Below are positions 32,552-43,211 of a stretch of DNA of 64,000 nucleotides, piece by piece. The stretch's first letter is position 1; every line of letters begins with the position of its first letter. Made by a program: the position numbers and the translations under genes. This DNA is from Diplosphaera chodatii. Lineage: Eukaryota; Chlorophyta; Trebouxiophyceae; Prasiolales; Stichococcaceae. The stretch is taken from contig JAALGY010000021.1 of the NCBI GenBank assembly GCA_032358165.1, positions 868,001 to 932,000 of the forward strand. The letters are read 5' to 3'. The notes below the pieces were generated by a model. That model searched no databases, was not told the origin of the DNA, and saw nothing but the letters and a program-made list of their open reading frames with translations.

Positions 32552-33443
32552 CTGGCTATTTGAGACGGCAGCAGCGCTGCAGCCCTCTTGATGCTGGGCG
32601 GGCAATGAGAGCATGAGCGGTACACCCATCTGGCAGCAGCAGGCGGAGACTTGGAGGGGCTTGCTGCGGCAACGAAGTTCGGCAAGAGCGATATTGCTGA
32701 GGGATGCATGCATGCTGACATTCAGGCGAATGCAGCAAGTCTGGCGCCACCTATGTGGTTTGGGTGGCGATACATTCAAGACATCAGTATGCTAAGCCTA
32801 CAGGCAGGGCAGGCAACAAGACGGGGTTGCACAACAGGCTATGTGCAAGGGTTTTGGAATCACAGTGCAGTTTTGCCAGGGAGGCCATCTCACATCAGGT
32901 TTTCCAGGAGGGATTGTCGAGGCCACCAAGCACTGTGTCATCATTGTTGGGCCACATTTAGCAGGCGTGCAGCTGTTTTTGCCACTAGGGCAGACACAAT
33001 GATGCAGTGAGGCACTGTGCTTCATGACTAGCTAGTCAGTCATCAGGACAAGGACATGACAGTGCAGGGATGCAAGCTTGGTTTGTGCCTGCTGCCTCCA
33101 ACAGGATGTTTGCTGGGTTTGAATGGCGTGACCAGCACATGCTGCTGGAGGGCTCGTCCCTGAGATTGACCGATTCGACGGTTAGGTGTATTGTTTTTTA
33201 ACGTTTAGGGTGCGGCATATATATATGAGACTGCTGGTGAGAGCTCACCCGCCTGCCAGTAGGGCATTCGCTAATTACTTCGTTGTTCATCTGGCTTGTG
33301 ACGGTTCCCAACGTGCTGTAAATGAGCTACCAAGGCCTATGACAATATCCACATGTGCTGGCCTCACTGGCAGGTACCCACCCCCTGATATGCTGGCAAT
33401 CGTTGTAGAAACTCTGAAATACATTGTCCAACTAGTCACACCA
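32552..33443. other. Convergent 3' region between GATA factor and ATP-citrate lyase A
   Basis: About 890 bases without supported exons. Contains a short (TA)n run at about 33218-33228 and a TGTAA near 33317. Confidence 0.5.
33218..33228. repeat. Short (TA)n run
   Basis: TATATATATATG-like run in the GATA/ACLA convergent region; too short to judge beyond low complexity. Confidence 0.7.
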
Positions 33444-35984
33444 TCAATTGTCCTGTTGGACCCAGTCGATTGCCAGCTTGCAGATGCCTGTCATGCTCTC
33501 TGTGGGACCGTGGACATCGATGTCCAGGCTCAGCTCCTTCCCCAGCTTCCGCATCATGTCCAGACCGGCTTGCCACTGCAGAGACCAACCACGTGGTGAA
33601 CAGCTGCACGCTCAAGCGTGCCTCCTGATGTCTGCAAACACATTGAGCTGCGTTGATGCGTGGAGAGCCATCAAACAGCTCCAGAAGGCCTGGCTTGATC
33701 AAATCCACACCTGTGGGCCGCCTCGCCGCACGAAGATCTTGACCTTGGCCGCCTTTATGTCCTCCACCTGCTCGCGCATCGCCTTCACGATGCCTGCAGG
33801 AAAACACCAGCGCCACTTGCCTTTCCGGCATCAAGCTGCATCCCAGGCTGCTCGGTTGCAGAGTTCCAGGACGCTTCCAGGACGTGCTGTCGGTAGGCAT
33901 GTCTGGTTCCATGCTGTCAGAAGGCATGCCTGTGAAGGTGCTGGCGACCGAGGTGAAGTTGGCGATGCCGCCGCCGACCACCAGCGCCCGTCGTCTGCCA
34001 TCAGGGTTTGCAGTTGCACTGCAAATGCATAGTGAACGGTGTTGCAGGCAGCAGTGCTTTAGAACAGCCAGGCGGCACCCAGGATCCTCGACTCAAGCTG
34101 CCACACGCCATGCATTCTGATGCTATCCACACACCAGTTCAGGAGCGTCTTTGCAAACACATAGGTTTCGGCGGTTGAAGGGGCTCCACTGTACTCAGCA
34201 TAGTTGCCCAGCTCCTGTGACCAGATGCAGGATGCTGACCTGAGTGCAATCACCACGCAGGATGTGGTGAGCATGCAATTCCATATGGCGCTTCACTGTG
34301 CCACAGAATGAACAGTGACATGGGTCACCTGCGCGTAGCCAAGGTCACCAACGGTGTCTGTATAGATGACAGAAGCACCACCACCAGCGACCATCGTCCA
34401 AACCCGGCCTTTGGGGTTCAGGATCGTCAGCTTCAGTGATGCACCTGCAGCAGCAGCACGCTAGCATGGAGGCTGTGCTGGACAGAAAGCGAAAAGAGGC
34501 ACACATGCAGCAGCGTGTCACACACAGCATGTGTGGCCCAGGCTAGTTGTGGTGCAGTGGCTGACCTGTCTTCTCGTCCGCAGCGTGGATCGTCTCCTCA
34601 GCAGCAGACATAGTGCGGCCGAAAGGCTGCGGCCACTCCATGGCACCCCACTTCTTGCCACTCTTGAATGCTGCTGTGTCATCCAGCTCGCCCCTGCAGA
34701 ACAACATCCATTTGACGGCTTAGGCTGACGTATAAGGTGCGCAGGAGATTTGTGAACCCACAGCAACACTGTTGTCAGCGCAAGCCCACCGCATGTCCAA
34801 GGGGAAGGGCGCGCCACTTGAGTCCAGTGTGAAAGGGTTCATCTCCATGAGGGTGAAGTCGCAGTCGGTAAACACCTACATGGGCACACCCATTGAAATC
34901 AGTCGGCGCTACATTTTGAACAGACAACAACCTCATTGTTTTTGGACAATCCACCGATCTCGTTTATCTACTGTATTCACTTTCGATATGGTGGGTTTGC
35001 TGTAATCAGCATGAGCATGATCATGCACCTGCCTGCTGCTTGCCCAATGATATCAGCACAAGCGCACCGCATAGGCGGCCTGTACGAACTTCTCGATTGC
35101 GGGCCGCAGCTCCAGGGGAAGGCTACCCAGCAGCGGCGCCAGTGCGTCGCTGTCAGCCTCGCCCAGCGTCGGGATGCTGATGTCCTTCACTCGGTCCCAG
35201 TTGTCCTCAATTTCGATGCCGCCAGCATCACTGCACACATTTGAGTTGTTGCGTATCGACTGCTGGAAGTCGACATCCAGTCTCAGCATCCAAGATACGG
35301 GCGCCAGGGAAGGCCTTTAGTATCACCTGAAGCTGATAGTGTCACCCAGGCGTTCTGATCGGATGCACAGGTAGAACTCCTGCTTGTGGGGTACGAAGGG
35401 CTCCACAATGAAGGTGCTGACGCCACCAGTGCACCCATCCACCGTCACCTGAGCAGCTGTTTAGATCGTCAAGACCGGCACAGTCAGGACATGCACATGG
35501 CATGACAGATCACCACTGTGCGAACACGGCCGACAGCTGGCAATTGTGCCGTCCCCCGTCACCTGCTTGTTCATGCGCTCATGGATGAAGGTCTCTGCCG
35601 CGCTGATGTCGACATTTAGCGCCAGCAGGTCGTTCTTGCCGCGCTTGCCGAACAGCATGTCCGGCTTGACCACCAGCTGCGTGGACTTGAGCCATGGCTT
35701 CTCACTTACCAGCTCTGCAAAGTCTGTGGTCTGGTCCACCTGCGCAGGCCAGGTTGGCCAACTTTCACGGCAAGTGAACAGCTGTACTGCTGGTGGCACC
35801 CACCCGGAAGTGACTGCATCTTCCATGAAGCATATCGACACCTGGTGACTGTGATGCAATGGACAGTGCGGGCAAGTCTGCTTGCCTGCGCTGCTTTGAG
35901 CGGCAGGTCAAGCCCCTGCAGCCGCTTGATGTGCTCCTTCAGCAGTCGCTTTGAGTCGTACTCCCTGATCTTCTTGCGGGCCAT
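33444..35984 (-). CDS. ACLA: ATP-citrate lyase subunit A
   Basis: Subunit A of the heteromeric plant/green-algal ATP-citrate lyase, the cytosolic enzyme that makes acetyl-CoA and oxaloacetate from citrate, ATP and CoA; subunit B is not in this window. ATG at 35984: [20 protein letters not shown], then [13 protein letters not shown] and [19 protein letters not shown] ATP-grasp core (here [20 protein letters not shown]), [135 protein letters not shown] and [17 protein letters not shown], ending QQDN and TGA at 33444-33446. At least ten exons. Length and motif order match plant ACLA. It sits head to head with the RETICULATA-related gene. Confidence 0.94.
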
Positions 35985-36603
35985 GTTACATCAAACGCTG
36001 GTCGTGCACAGCTTGCACAGTCCAGCAGGCTGCTCTTGAGCCGCTCCAGTATCCCGCAGAAGGCAGAGAGGCACACCGAGCAGTGCTCCTGATGGTGCAC
36101 CTTCGAGCTCAGCGGTGCAGATCCAGCCAACTGTCAGATGTGCGAGTTGGTCGACACGATCTGCCTGGAGTTGTTGAGTTGCAGTCTGGACACAGGACCG
36201 ACACAAAGCAAAAGGTGGTTGCCAGTACTGCAGTGATCGATGCCAGGGCGGAGGTGGCTCAATAATTCCTTCGGATTAGGGGATGTGAGAGCGGACTGAA
36301 CACACAGGACGGAGGTGCAGGCTGTGCACCAGCATCACCAGCAATCTACACCTGTGCACGATACCGCTATATTTACTCCGCTTCCGTATACCTACCAGAA
36401 TCAGCACTTTCCAGTCCAGGGCTGGCAGGACAACGAGGCATTTTGCTTGTTATCCCTGGTTGATCTGCAAGGCCACTAGTCTCTTCCAGATCGACGGCGC
36501 CCTGTCCTTTCAGATTGTACACAGCAGTTGCACATTGTGTTGATAGCGCAGCACTGCACGGCGTGTGACACAGCTGGTGCAGCGGGCTTATTGCGGCGCA
36601 GCC
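35985..36603. promoter_or_regulatory. Shared upstream region of ACLA and RETICULATA-related gene
   Basis: About 620 bases between two divergent start codons. No exon recognised. Likely a bidirectional promoter region, judged from position only. Confidence 0.45.
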
Positions 36604-38943
36604 ATGCAGGCGCCCAGGTGTCTCGCGCCCTCTGCCACCGCCCTGCACCAGGCGCCGATTGCGGCTCCGACACGGTGCCTGGCCCCCTCACGACACAGCA
36701 GGCTGGCATTGCCGCAGCTCAGGCAGCGGGCGGCGCCCTCATGGGCGCGGCTGGCGGTGTCGCCCGTCTGCACAGCTTCAGAGCAGACTCAGCGGCCCGG
36801 CACCTCGCCACAGGTTGGTCTGCCAACAGGCTCCATGTCTGCCGAGCTTCATTCTCTGTAGTGTCTCAAGGCGGCCGCATCGGCCATGCCAGCCCGGGCC
36901 TTGGCGTGGAATGTGCGACGTGTGGTAGCTTGGCGTGCTGTCCCTGTGGAGTTGTTGTTCGACCACTGGAATGCCTCATTCCGCCTGCTCGCAGCTGGTG
37001 TTCGTTTGCAGACACCTTATGTTTTCATGCACGCCGCCGCAGGGCTATGCAACGCGTTTCATGCAAGTCCACGGTTGGCCTCCAGTTGTGCATCCAACAT
37101 GTTGTCTGTGCACCTGCGCAGTGCCTTCAGAGCCTGAGCGTGCCCGTGACGGGTATGGCTAAGAACCTGGGCTCGCGTGGCGGCGGCGCAACCCTGCAGA
37201 GGAGCAAGTTGGATCTCCGTCAGAAGCAGCAGACTTGGGAGCCCAAGCTGGACTCCGGCAACGGCGGAGGTGGCATTGGTAAAGGCATCTTCAACGGAGG
37301 TGTGTCTCACGCTCGTAGACAACGCTTTGCTGTCGTGTGCCACAGAACTGTAAGCTGTGTGTCTGTCTGCTTGGCTGAGTGTGAAGGTGTACCTGCTCAG
37401 GCGGCGGTGGTGACGATGGCGGTGATGACGATGACTATTTCAATGAGGGTGAAGATGGCGATGACGACGACGGCAGTCGCTTTTTTAAGAAAATTTTCAT
37501 CGGGGTACGTGCTGTTTGTTGCAATAGCAGCATTGATTGCTAGTTCCCTGTGCTTTGACTACTGATCATCCATCCTCATCCAGCGATGATGCATATGTGC
37601 TCATGTCCGCGTGCTGCGCCTCGACAGGAGAACTATGCCAAGGAGGCCATCTTCGCAGTGCTGTCAGAGTGGTTCCGCACGCCCGAGACGCTGCCGCTGA
37701 TCTTGCGGCAAGCGGTGCAGATGGGCCTGTTCTCATCCCAGCAGCTCGTGCGCTTCCTTGCCCTGGACAACCGCCCCACCGTCACGCGCGCGGTCCAGCG
37801 CAGCCTGCCAACCTCGGTGAGCTGGCTTGCCCTTCCACCCGTCGCTGATGGCGAGGTGCACACCTGCATGAGCTGCAACGTGTCTGGCTATGTTTGTTGC
37901 AGTCTGGCACCTGTCCTGACAACCTTTCGTGCATGTGCAGGTGTCGAGGGGCTTGGTGGGCCGCATGATGGCAGACCCAGCCTTCGTGCAGATGCTGCTC
38001 ATGGAGAGCGTCATCTGCACCGGCAGCAGCCTGCTGTGGGAGGCGCAGCAGCGGGGCGAGCGCTTCAGCAAAGAGCTGGACCTGGTCGCCATCAACACCC
38101 TCAGCCTGCTGGCCGCCAACGTCGCGCTCGTCTGGTGCGTGCTTGCACAGAACTGCATTGCCCACCTGCAGTGTGCAGTTCGGGTTTCCAGATCAAAGGG
38201 CCTAATAGCTGTCTGCCGCAATAAATGTATGTATACAGGTCCAGGGTACATCGGCTGACAATGTGCAGCGCTACTGTTGCAGGAGTGTGGCGCCCTCGCG
38301 GTCGTTCGGCAGCCCGCAGAAGATGCCGTGGCAGCGCATGCTGGCCAAGCTGCCCAACCATGCGTTCGACTCCTCGGGCCCGCAGCGCGTGTACACCCAC
38401 GGCACCCGCGCAGCCAGCTACGTCGCCAAGATCGGCGAGCTGGCCGCGGTGGGCGCCGTCGCCGGCGGCGTGATGTCGGCGCTGGGCAACGCCTCCACGG
38501 CGCTGCGGCGGCGAGCGGACCCCAGCTACCAGCCGTCGGTGGCGGCCCCCGCCCTGGCGCGCAGCGCGGGCGGGCTCGCGCTCTTCATGGGCGTGTCCAG
38601 CAACACGCGCTACCAGCTGGTCGCCGGCATGGACACCTACCTGTTCGGCCACTCGAACTTCCTGTGGTCGTACCTGGCGCTGTCCGGCGTCATGCGGCTC
38701 GTCTCCAACGCCGTCAGCAGCGACCTGCGGCTGCAGCTGCAGGGCCTGCCGCGCGGTGACCACCCGGCCCCCCTGCCGCAGCTGTCAGCGCCCCGCCAGC
38801 AGCAGATGCAGCGCGCAGTCGCAGCGGCAGCCGCCGGCGGCAGCGGTGTGACGGCAGCGGGCCCGGCGCGGCCAAAGACAAAGAAGCGGGTCACCAAGAA
38901 GAAGGTCGACCGCGGCTTTGCCATGTCTGCTGGCATGTCGTGA
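36604..38943 (+). CDS. RETICULATA-related (DUF3411) plastid envelope protein
   Basis: Family needed for normal leaf mesophyll development in plants; located in the chloroplast envelope, molecular activity unknown. Exons 36604-36813, 37122-37299, 37401-37504, 37628-37816, 37941-38134 and 38283-38943. The first 70 residues are Ala/Arg/Ser/Pro-rich with no acidic residues near the start (MQAPRCLAPSATALHQAPIA), a good transit peptide. An acidic Gly/Asp linker follows (GGGGDDGGDDDDYF...GEDGDDDDG), then the DUF3411 core: NYAKEAIFAVLSEWFRTPET, LILRQAVQMGLFSSQQLVRF, LVGRMMADPAFVQMLLMESV, ELDLVAINTLSLLAANVALVW, PWQRMLAKLPNHAF, ASYVAKIGELAAVGAVAGGV and SSNTRYQLVAGMD. Two or more membrane helices. The C-terminus is a disordered Gln/Ala tail ending in a lysine-rich stretch (KTKKRVTKKKVDR). 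Confidence 0.92.
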
Positions 38944-39266
38944 GCGTCAGTTGGGGACTGGATCCTGGGATGGGAATGCTGTGTGCTGTGAGCACAGACA
39001 TTGCTGCACAGCGACAGCTTCTGGCACCTCACTGCCAAACTGCCTTGTCTGCGTGCCGATTGTCCAGGGGGTGGTAGTTGCTGCAAATGACGGGTGATCT
39101 ATGAACGCCTTCAGCTGTTTTCAGTCGGCTTGCTCGAACAGTGGGATCAATGCAGTGCGCGCCCCAACATGTTTGTGCAATACGAAAATAGCCTCGACTG
39201 CAGACATTCACTCTGCTCAAACCTCAACAGCCATAGCACTACACAAGACAGGAGCACAAGCAACAG
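38944..39266. other. Convergent 3' region after the RETICULATA-related gene
   Basis: About 320 bases between two opposing stop codons; nothing else seen. Confidence 0.5.
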
Positions 39267-39969
39267 TCATTCATTGAGCCTGATGGCGCCCAACTTCCAA
39301 ACAACCCAGAACGTCGCAACCATCAGGCCAATAGATAGCAGGAAGCTGAGGGCAATCACCTGCAGTGAACAGAAGGGAAGTGAGGTACCAACAAAGCCGA
39401 AGTTGCAGCTGTGACAGACTCGATATGAGGGACCGGCCATGGCCGCTGCTGAAACACGCACTCACCACTTGTGTTAGGGTAATGCTGCGCCACCAGGGCA
39501 CGTCGCTGATGGGCGAGATCTCCATGTCTGGCGACAGTCCCGACGGCTCCTGGAACGGCTTTCGGGCGGATGGGGCGCTGCGGAAAGGGCTCTGGCCGCT
39601 GAGTGGCGACTCAAGTGCGCCGCCGCCAAAGGGAATCGGCTTGGCTAGCTGCGACTTGCCCGGCAGCGGGAACGGCTCTGCGCAAACATCGGACCCCGTG
39701 ACGCAGCTGCATGCATAGCGCTGAATACAGAGAAAGCCACACGCCACAGCACCAGCGCCCCATCAACGCACCGCTCAACGGGCCCCGGGTCTTCTCCACC
39801 GGCTGCTGCGAGCCGTTGTCGCTGGATGTGCGGGCCTCGTCATCCGTCACGACGCCGTCTGTATCAAATGCAGCAGGTTTGTCCAAGTCTGGGACGCTGC
39901 TGCGGTCGCGGTTCAGCAGCCGCTTCACCTCTGCCGCACCCTCATTGAACTTGCGCTCTGCAAGTGATA
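39267..39969 (-). CDS. Membrane protein with one C-terminal transmembrane helix, 5' end not found
   Basis: Three 3' exons are clear: about 39958-39775 (ERKFNEGAAEVKRLLNRDRS ... DTDGVVTDDEARTSSDNG), about 39682-39474 (PFPLPGKSQLAKPIPFGGGA ... SPDMEISPISDVPWWRSITL) and about 39361-39267 (VIALSFLLSIGLMVATFWVV then WKLGAIRLNE and TGA). The protein has an acidic/Ser-rich soluble region and a single hydrophobic segment about 10 residues from the end, so it looks tail-anchored with a very short last part. The WKLGAIR ending resembles small plastid membrane proteins of plants, but I cannot name the family. Upstream of 39969 there is an acceptor (CTTGCAG), so at least one more 5' exon exists, probably within 39990-40500; I could not identify it. 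Confidence 0.55.
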
Positions 39970-40747
39970 CCAACACAATGTCACACTCCCTGAAGAAGCA
40001 TCATGTGTGTGTGGAGCATAGCAGCTCGTCCAGCAGACATGCTCGATGGGTGCACAAGCGCGGCATGCCTGCACCTGCATGTGCGATGTGTCTATGCCGG
40101 CGCGCCCTGCCCGTCCCTGGTCTGCCAAAAACGTTGCACTGATGTATGTGCTCAGCTGTCCGATGCAAGACCTGCGTCTGTGTTAGGCACTGCATGGTGG
40201 TGTGCAAGCCAAGCCCACAGCTATGATGCAGCTGCACAAACGTATCACTGCAGTATTACAAGCGTGATGTTGGAAGTCGTGATTTGCCGCTGCAGCATAT
40301 GTTCATGCCTCTAGTGCAAAGCAGAACGTGCATCACGGTGGGTTGCTTCAGGGATGTCGTGCATTGATCTGGCTGAAGACCTTCATCAGCTTCCACTGCT
40401 GCTATTGACGAGACTCTGGAAACCCTTTGCTACCGTGTCATACACACTGCGGGTGTGAACGGTAGCAGAGCAGAACACTAACTCACGCCTGGTGTGTCTG
40501 TGCATCTGACGTAGAACAGCACAGCTTTGCACGCTGCAAGGGGCATCTATCTGGGCACACAAATGAGCAAATGGACCTGCGGAGCATGTTGCAAAACATG
40601 TGCATTGTCGTTAGTCGCTTCTAGTCGCTTGCGCAGTGGCATGGTTTCGACGTCCTGAGGTATAAGTGGTCAGGCAACACGCACCTGACACACGTCATTG
40701 ACACATCTGCCGCACGCTCCCATTTGCATAGCTGTCTGTTTCATACA
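39970..40747 (-). other. Region holding the missing 5' exon(s) of the membrane protein gene and the RPC6 3' UTR
   Basis: About 780 bases between two same-strand genes. No exon could be assigned with confidence. A minus-strand poly(A) candidate (TTACA on the plus strand) is near 40255. Confidence 0.35.
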
Positions 40748-42625
40748 TCAATACAGCCAGCTCTGGTAGTACACACATGTCGCCGGTGAGATGGGGCCAT
40801 CTGGCGTGCAGTCCCCTGCCACCTGCATACGACAGCTCGCATCCTGTCCGTTTGGCACTGGTGGATGGTTGGTCCCCTTACAATACCAAGTGCTGCATGG
40901 AGTGCAGTCAAGGGCATGCACACCGGGCACACGCCGCATGGCATGGATGTTAGCGATGTGGACTCCATCGGCACCATCTGTGGCAAGCTGAAGCGATCGT
41001 TGGGCATGCCAGGGAGGCGCTCGACCTGGTCATCAAGCATTGCAGGGTCAGCGGCGGGTTGCCTCCACTATGCAAGCCCCCTTGACAGTGCCTTGTTTGG
41101 TGCATGGCGCACCCTCCACGCTTGTGTTGTGATCAGTTTGTGGACATCTGTGCCTCAGTTGCAGATTGTCAATGCCAGTCAACAAACCAAGGTCTGTGTT
41201 TGAGCCACACATCCGCACCTTTCCATCAAGGCAAAGCGTGTCCAGGATCATGCCATAATCCTCATCCCGCAGCTTGGTCTCTGAGGTGATGACATTCTGC
41301 GCTTCCAGTGGAGGCAACCGGTGTCAGCGCAGACCACAGAGCCGAAATGAGTGTGCCATGCGTATCTGCCAGTACTCCTCAGCCACATGTTCTGTGTGTT
41401 CTTAGCCAGCACTGCGCACCATACTGCGAATTGCTGTGGCCAGGTCCGGGAGCGTGCACTCGTCATGCTTCCTGATGTAACCCAAGCACACCTTGCGCAG
41501 CGTGTTCACAAACTCGTCGTCCAGCATGTGGTCTGTATACCTGCAGGAAGGGCCACATCACAACGTTGATAAGCTGAAGGAGCTGATGACGGTCAACTGC
41601 CTATGCACGGAGGGCCCAGCAGAAGGTAGTAAGTTGCAGTGGATCATATGCCATGAGCTGCGCACCAGGCACCGCCAGTGATTTCACGAGCAGGCTCCAC
41701 ATCATGTGCCATGTAGACCTTGCGGTTTGCTGACGCCACAGACTTCACAGCCTGCCATCGGATCATGCCGCTGACACTTATCCTACTGATGTCCTTGCCT
41801 AACTATCATGTCAGCCGCATATTGTGCCGCTTATTGGAGCATACAATTTCACCTTGATCAACTTGCGCGACTCTAGCTGCTTGATGATCTTTGTGATCTG
41901 TGGCTGCTGCAAGTTGGTACGCGTCTTCATGTCCTTTGTCCACAGGCCTGCATCGCCATAGTTGACAAAGCGGTCTCACATACGGCGCGGGGCGGCGTTC
42001 CCTGCTCACGGAGCTTGCGAGAACGTGCTGCCATACACACACCCATGTTGCCGGACTTCTCAATGTGCTGGAATACCATCAGCTCTTCTGCTGACAGGCC
42101 CTTCTTCCTGAAGCAGCATAGCAGCAGTGTATTTGATAACATTTTGTATAGAGCTGCGCTTCCAGAATGCTATTGAATACAAAGTGTATGAACAGGGATG
42201 ACGTGTTGCTTCTCACTTTGTTGCTTCGACCATGGACACCGCTCGGAACACTACCACGCCGAAGTTGTCGCTCAACATCTCCAGCCTGTGCTGCCGCGTG
42301 AGCGAGTTGATGGACTCCATGATCTCCTTCAGCGACAGATCCGTCTCCGCCTCCTGAATGGTCTTCTGGGTAATGCCCTGCAACGATGTGCATGATTCTA
42401 GAGCGTGCCGCCTGCCCTAGTGCACAGTTTGCCGACGTACGCAGTCCAAACAGCGTGGCAACGATGTAAACGCTGATGCTGCAATTTTCACCGATTCGAC
42501 AGGAACACAATACAGTGACTCACATTGGGTGACTCCTCGCACAGCTTCAGGATGGTGTCCTCCACTTCAGAGGCGCGGCTCTTAGCAGTCGCCGTGCCCC
42601 GCAACATGCCGCCTGTCGCTGCCAT
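40748..42625 (-). CDS. RPC6: DNA-directed RNA polymerase III subunit RPC6 (RPC34)
   Basis: Winged-helix subunit of RNA polymerase III that helps open promoters and contacts TFIIIB. ATG at 42625: MAATGGMLRGTATAKSRASE then VEDTILKLCEESPN; next exon GITQKTIQEAETDLSLKEIM, ESINSLTRQHRLEML; FGVVVFRAV; then KKGLSAEELMVFQHIEKSGN, MGVWTKDMKTRTNLQQPQIT and KIIKQLESRKLIKV (second winged helix), SVASANRKVYMAHDVEPA with GGAW, YTDHMLDDEFVNTLRKVCLG, SETKLRDEDYGMILDTLCLD GKVRM, and the cysteine-rich end CGVCPVC...CTPDGPISPATCVYYQSWLY before the stop at 40748. These terminal cysteines match the iron-sulphur cluster site described for RPC39/RPC6. About eight exons; coordinates inside are approximate. Confidence 0.92.
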
Positions 42626-43211
42626 CTAGGGCGTGTGCTTGTTTGCTAGGCAGGCGTCATTCACTCTGTCGACCCAGTCACCTTCGAGCATTGCATTGTT
42701 TGCGTACACTGTGAGGGGTGTCTAATGCGCTTCCGCGGGGGTGCAGTGTGCTTGACGCCGCATCACTGATCCGAGTCTGCAGCTCGTAAAAACGCAGACA
42801 CAACACCACATGTGCAGCAGCAATGGCACTCAGTCATACACCAAGAGTATAATATAGGTAGTGCAACCACGCTTGTGACCTTGCCTATGCATCTGGGTTC
42901 TTCTGGGACAGTACCAGAAGCAGGGTGGCTACAAACTGCATGCTACAGGCCTTCCAGCAGCACCCGGCAGCTTGCAAACTGCGTCACGCAATAAAGCTAT
43001 TAGCAGCTGCACATTCCTATGTCAACTTGTCACGCTGATCAAGTGCAGCAACACAGTGGCGCATATAGGTGGTCGAGTTTCAGGTGCATGTTTCGGAGGT
43101 GCATGCACAGTTCACTGTGAGGCTGCCGCACGTCGGTTCTGCGCGTGTGCCACTGCACAGGTAGTACATCGATTTTAGTCGTTTGCGCGTCTGCGCGCCA
43201 GAGTTGATGGC
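42626..43211. promoter_or_regulatory. Divergent upstream region of RPC6 and DDX18 genes
   Basis: About 590 bases between two start codons; both products serve RNA polymerase III transcription or ribosome assembly. No exon recognised. Shared regulation is an inference from position. Confidence 0.4.

Noticed and set aside
36528..37565. 345-codon plus-strand open frame
   Set aside because: It reads through the first introns of the RETICULATA-related gene in a different frame from its exons. The spliced model explains the region with known domains.
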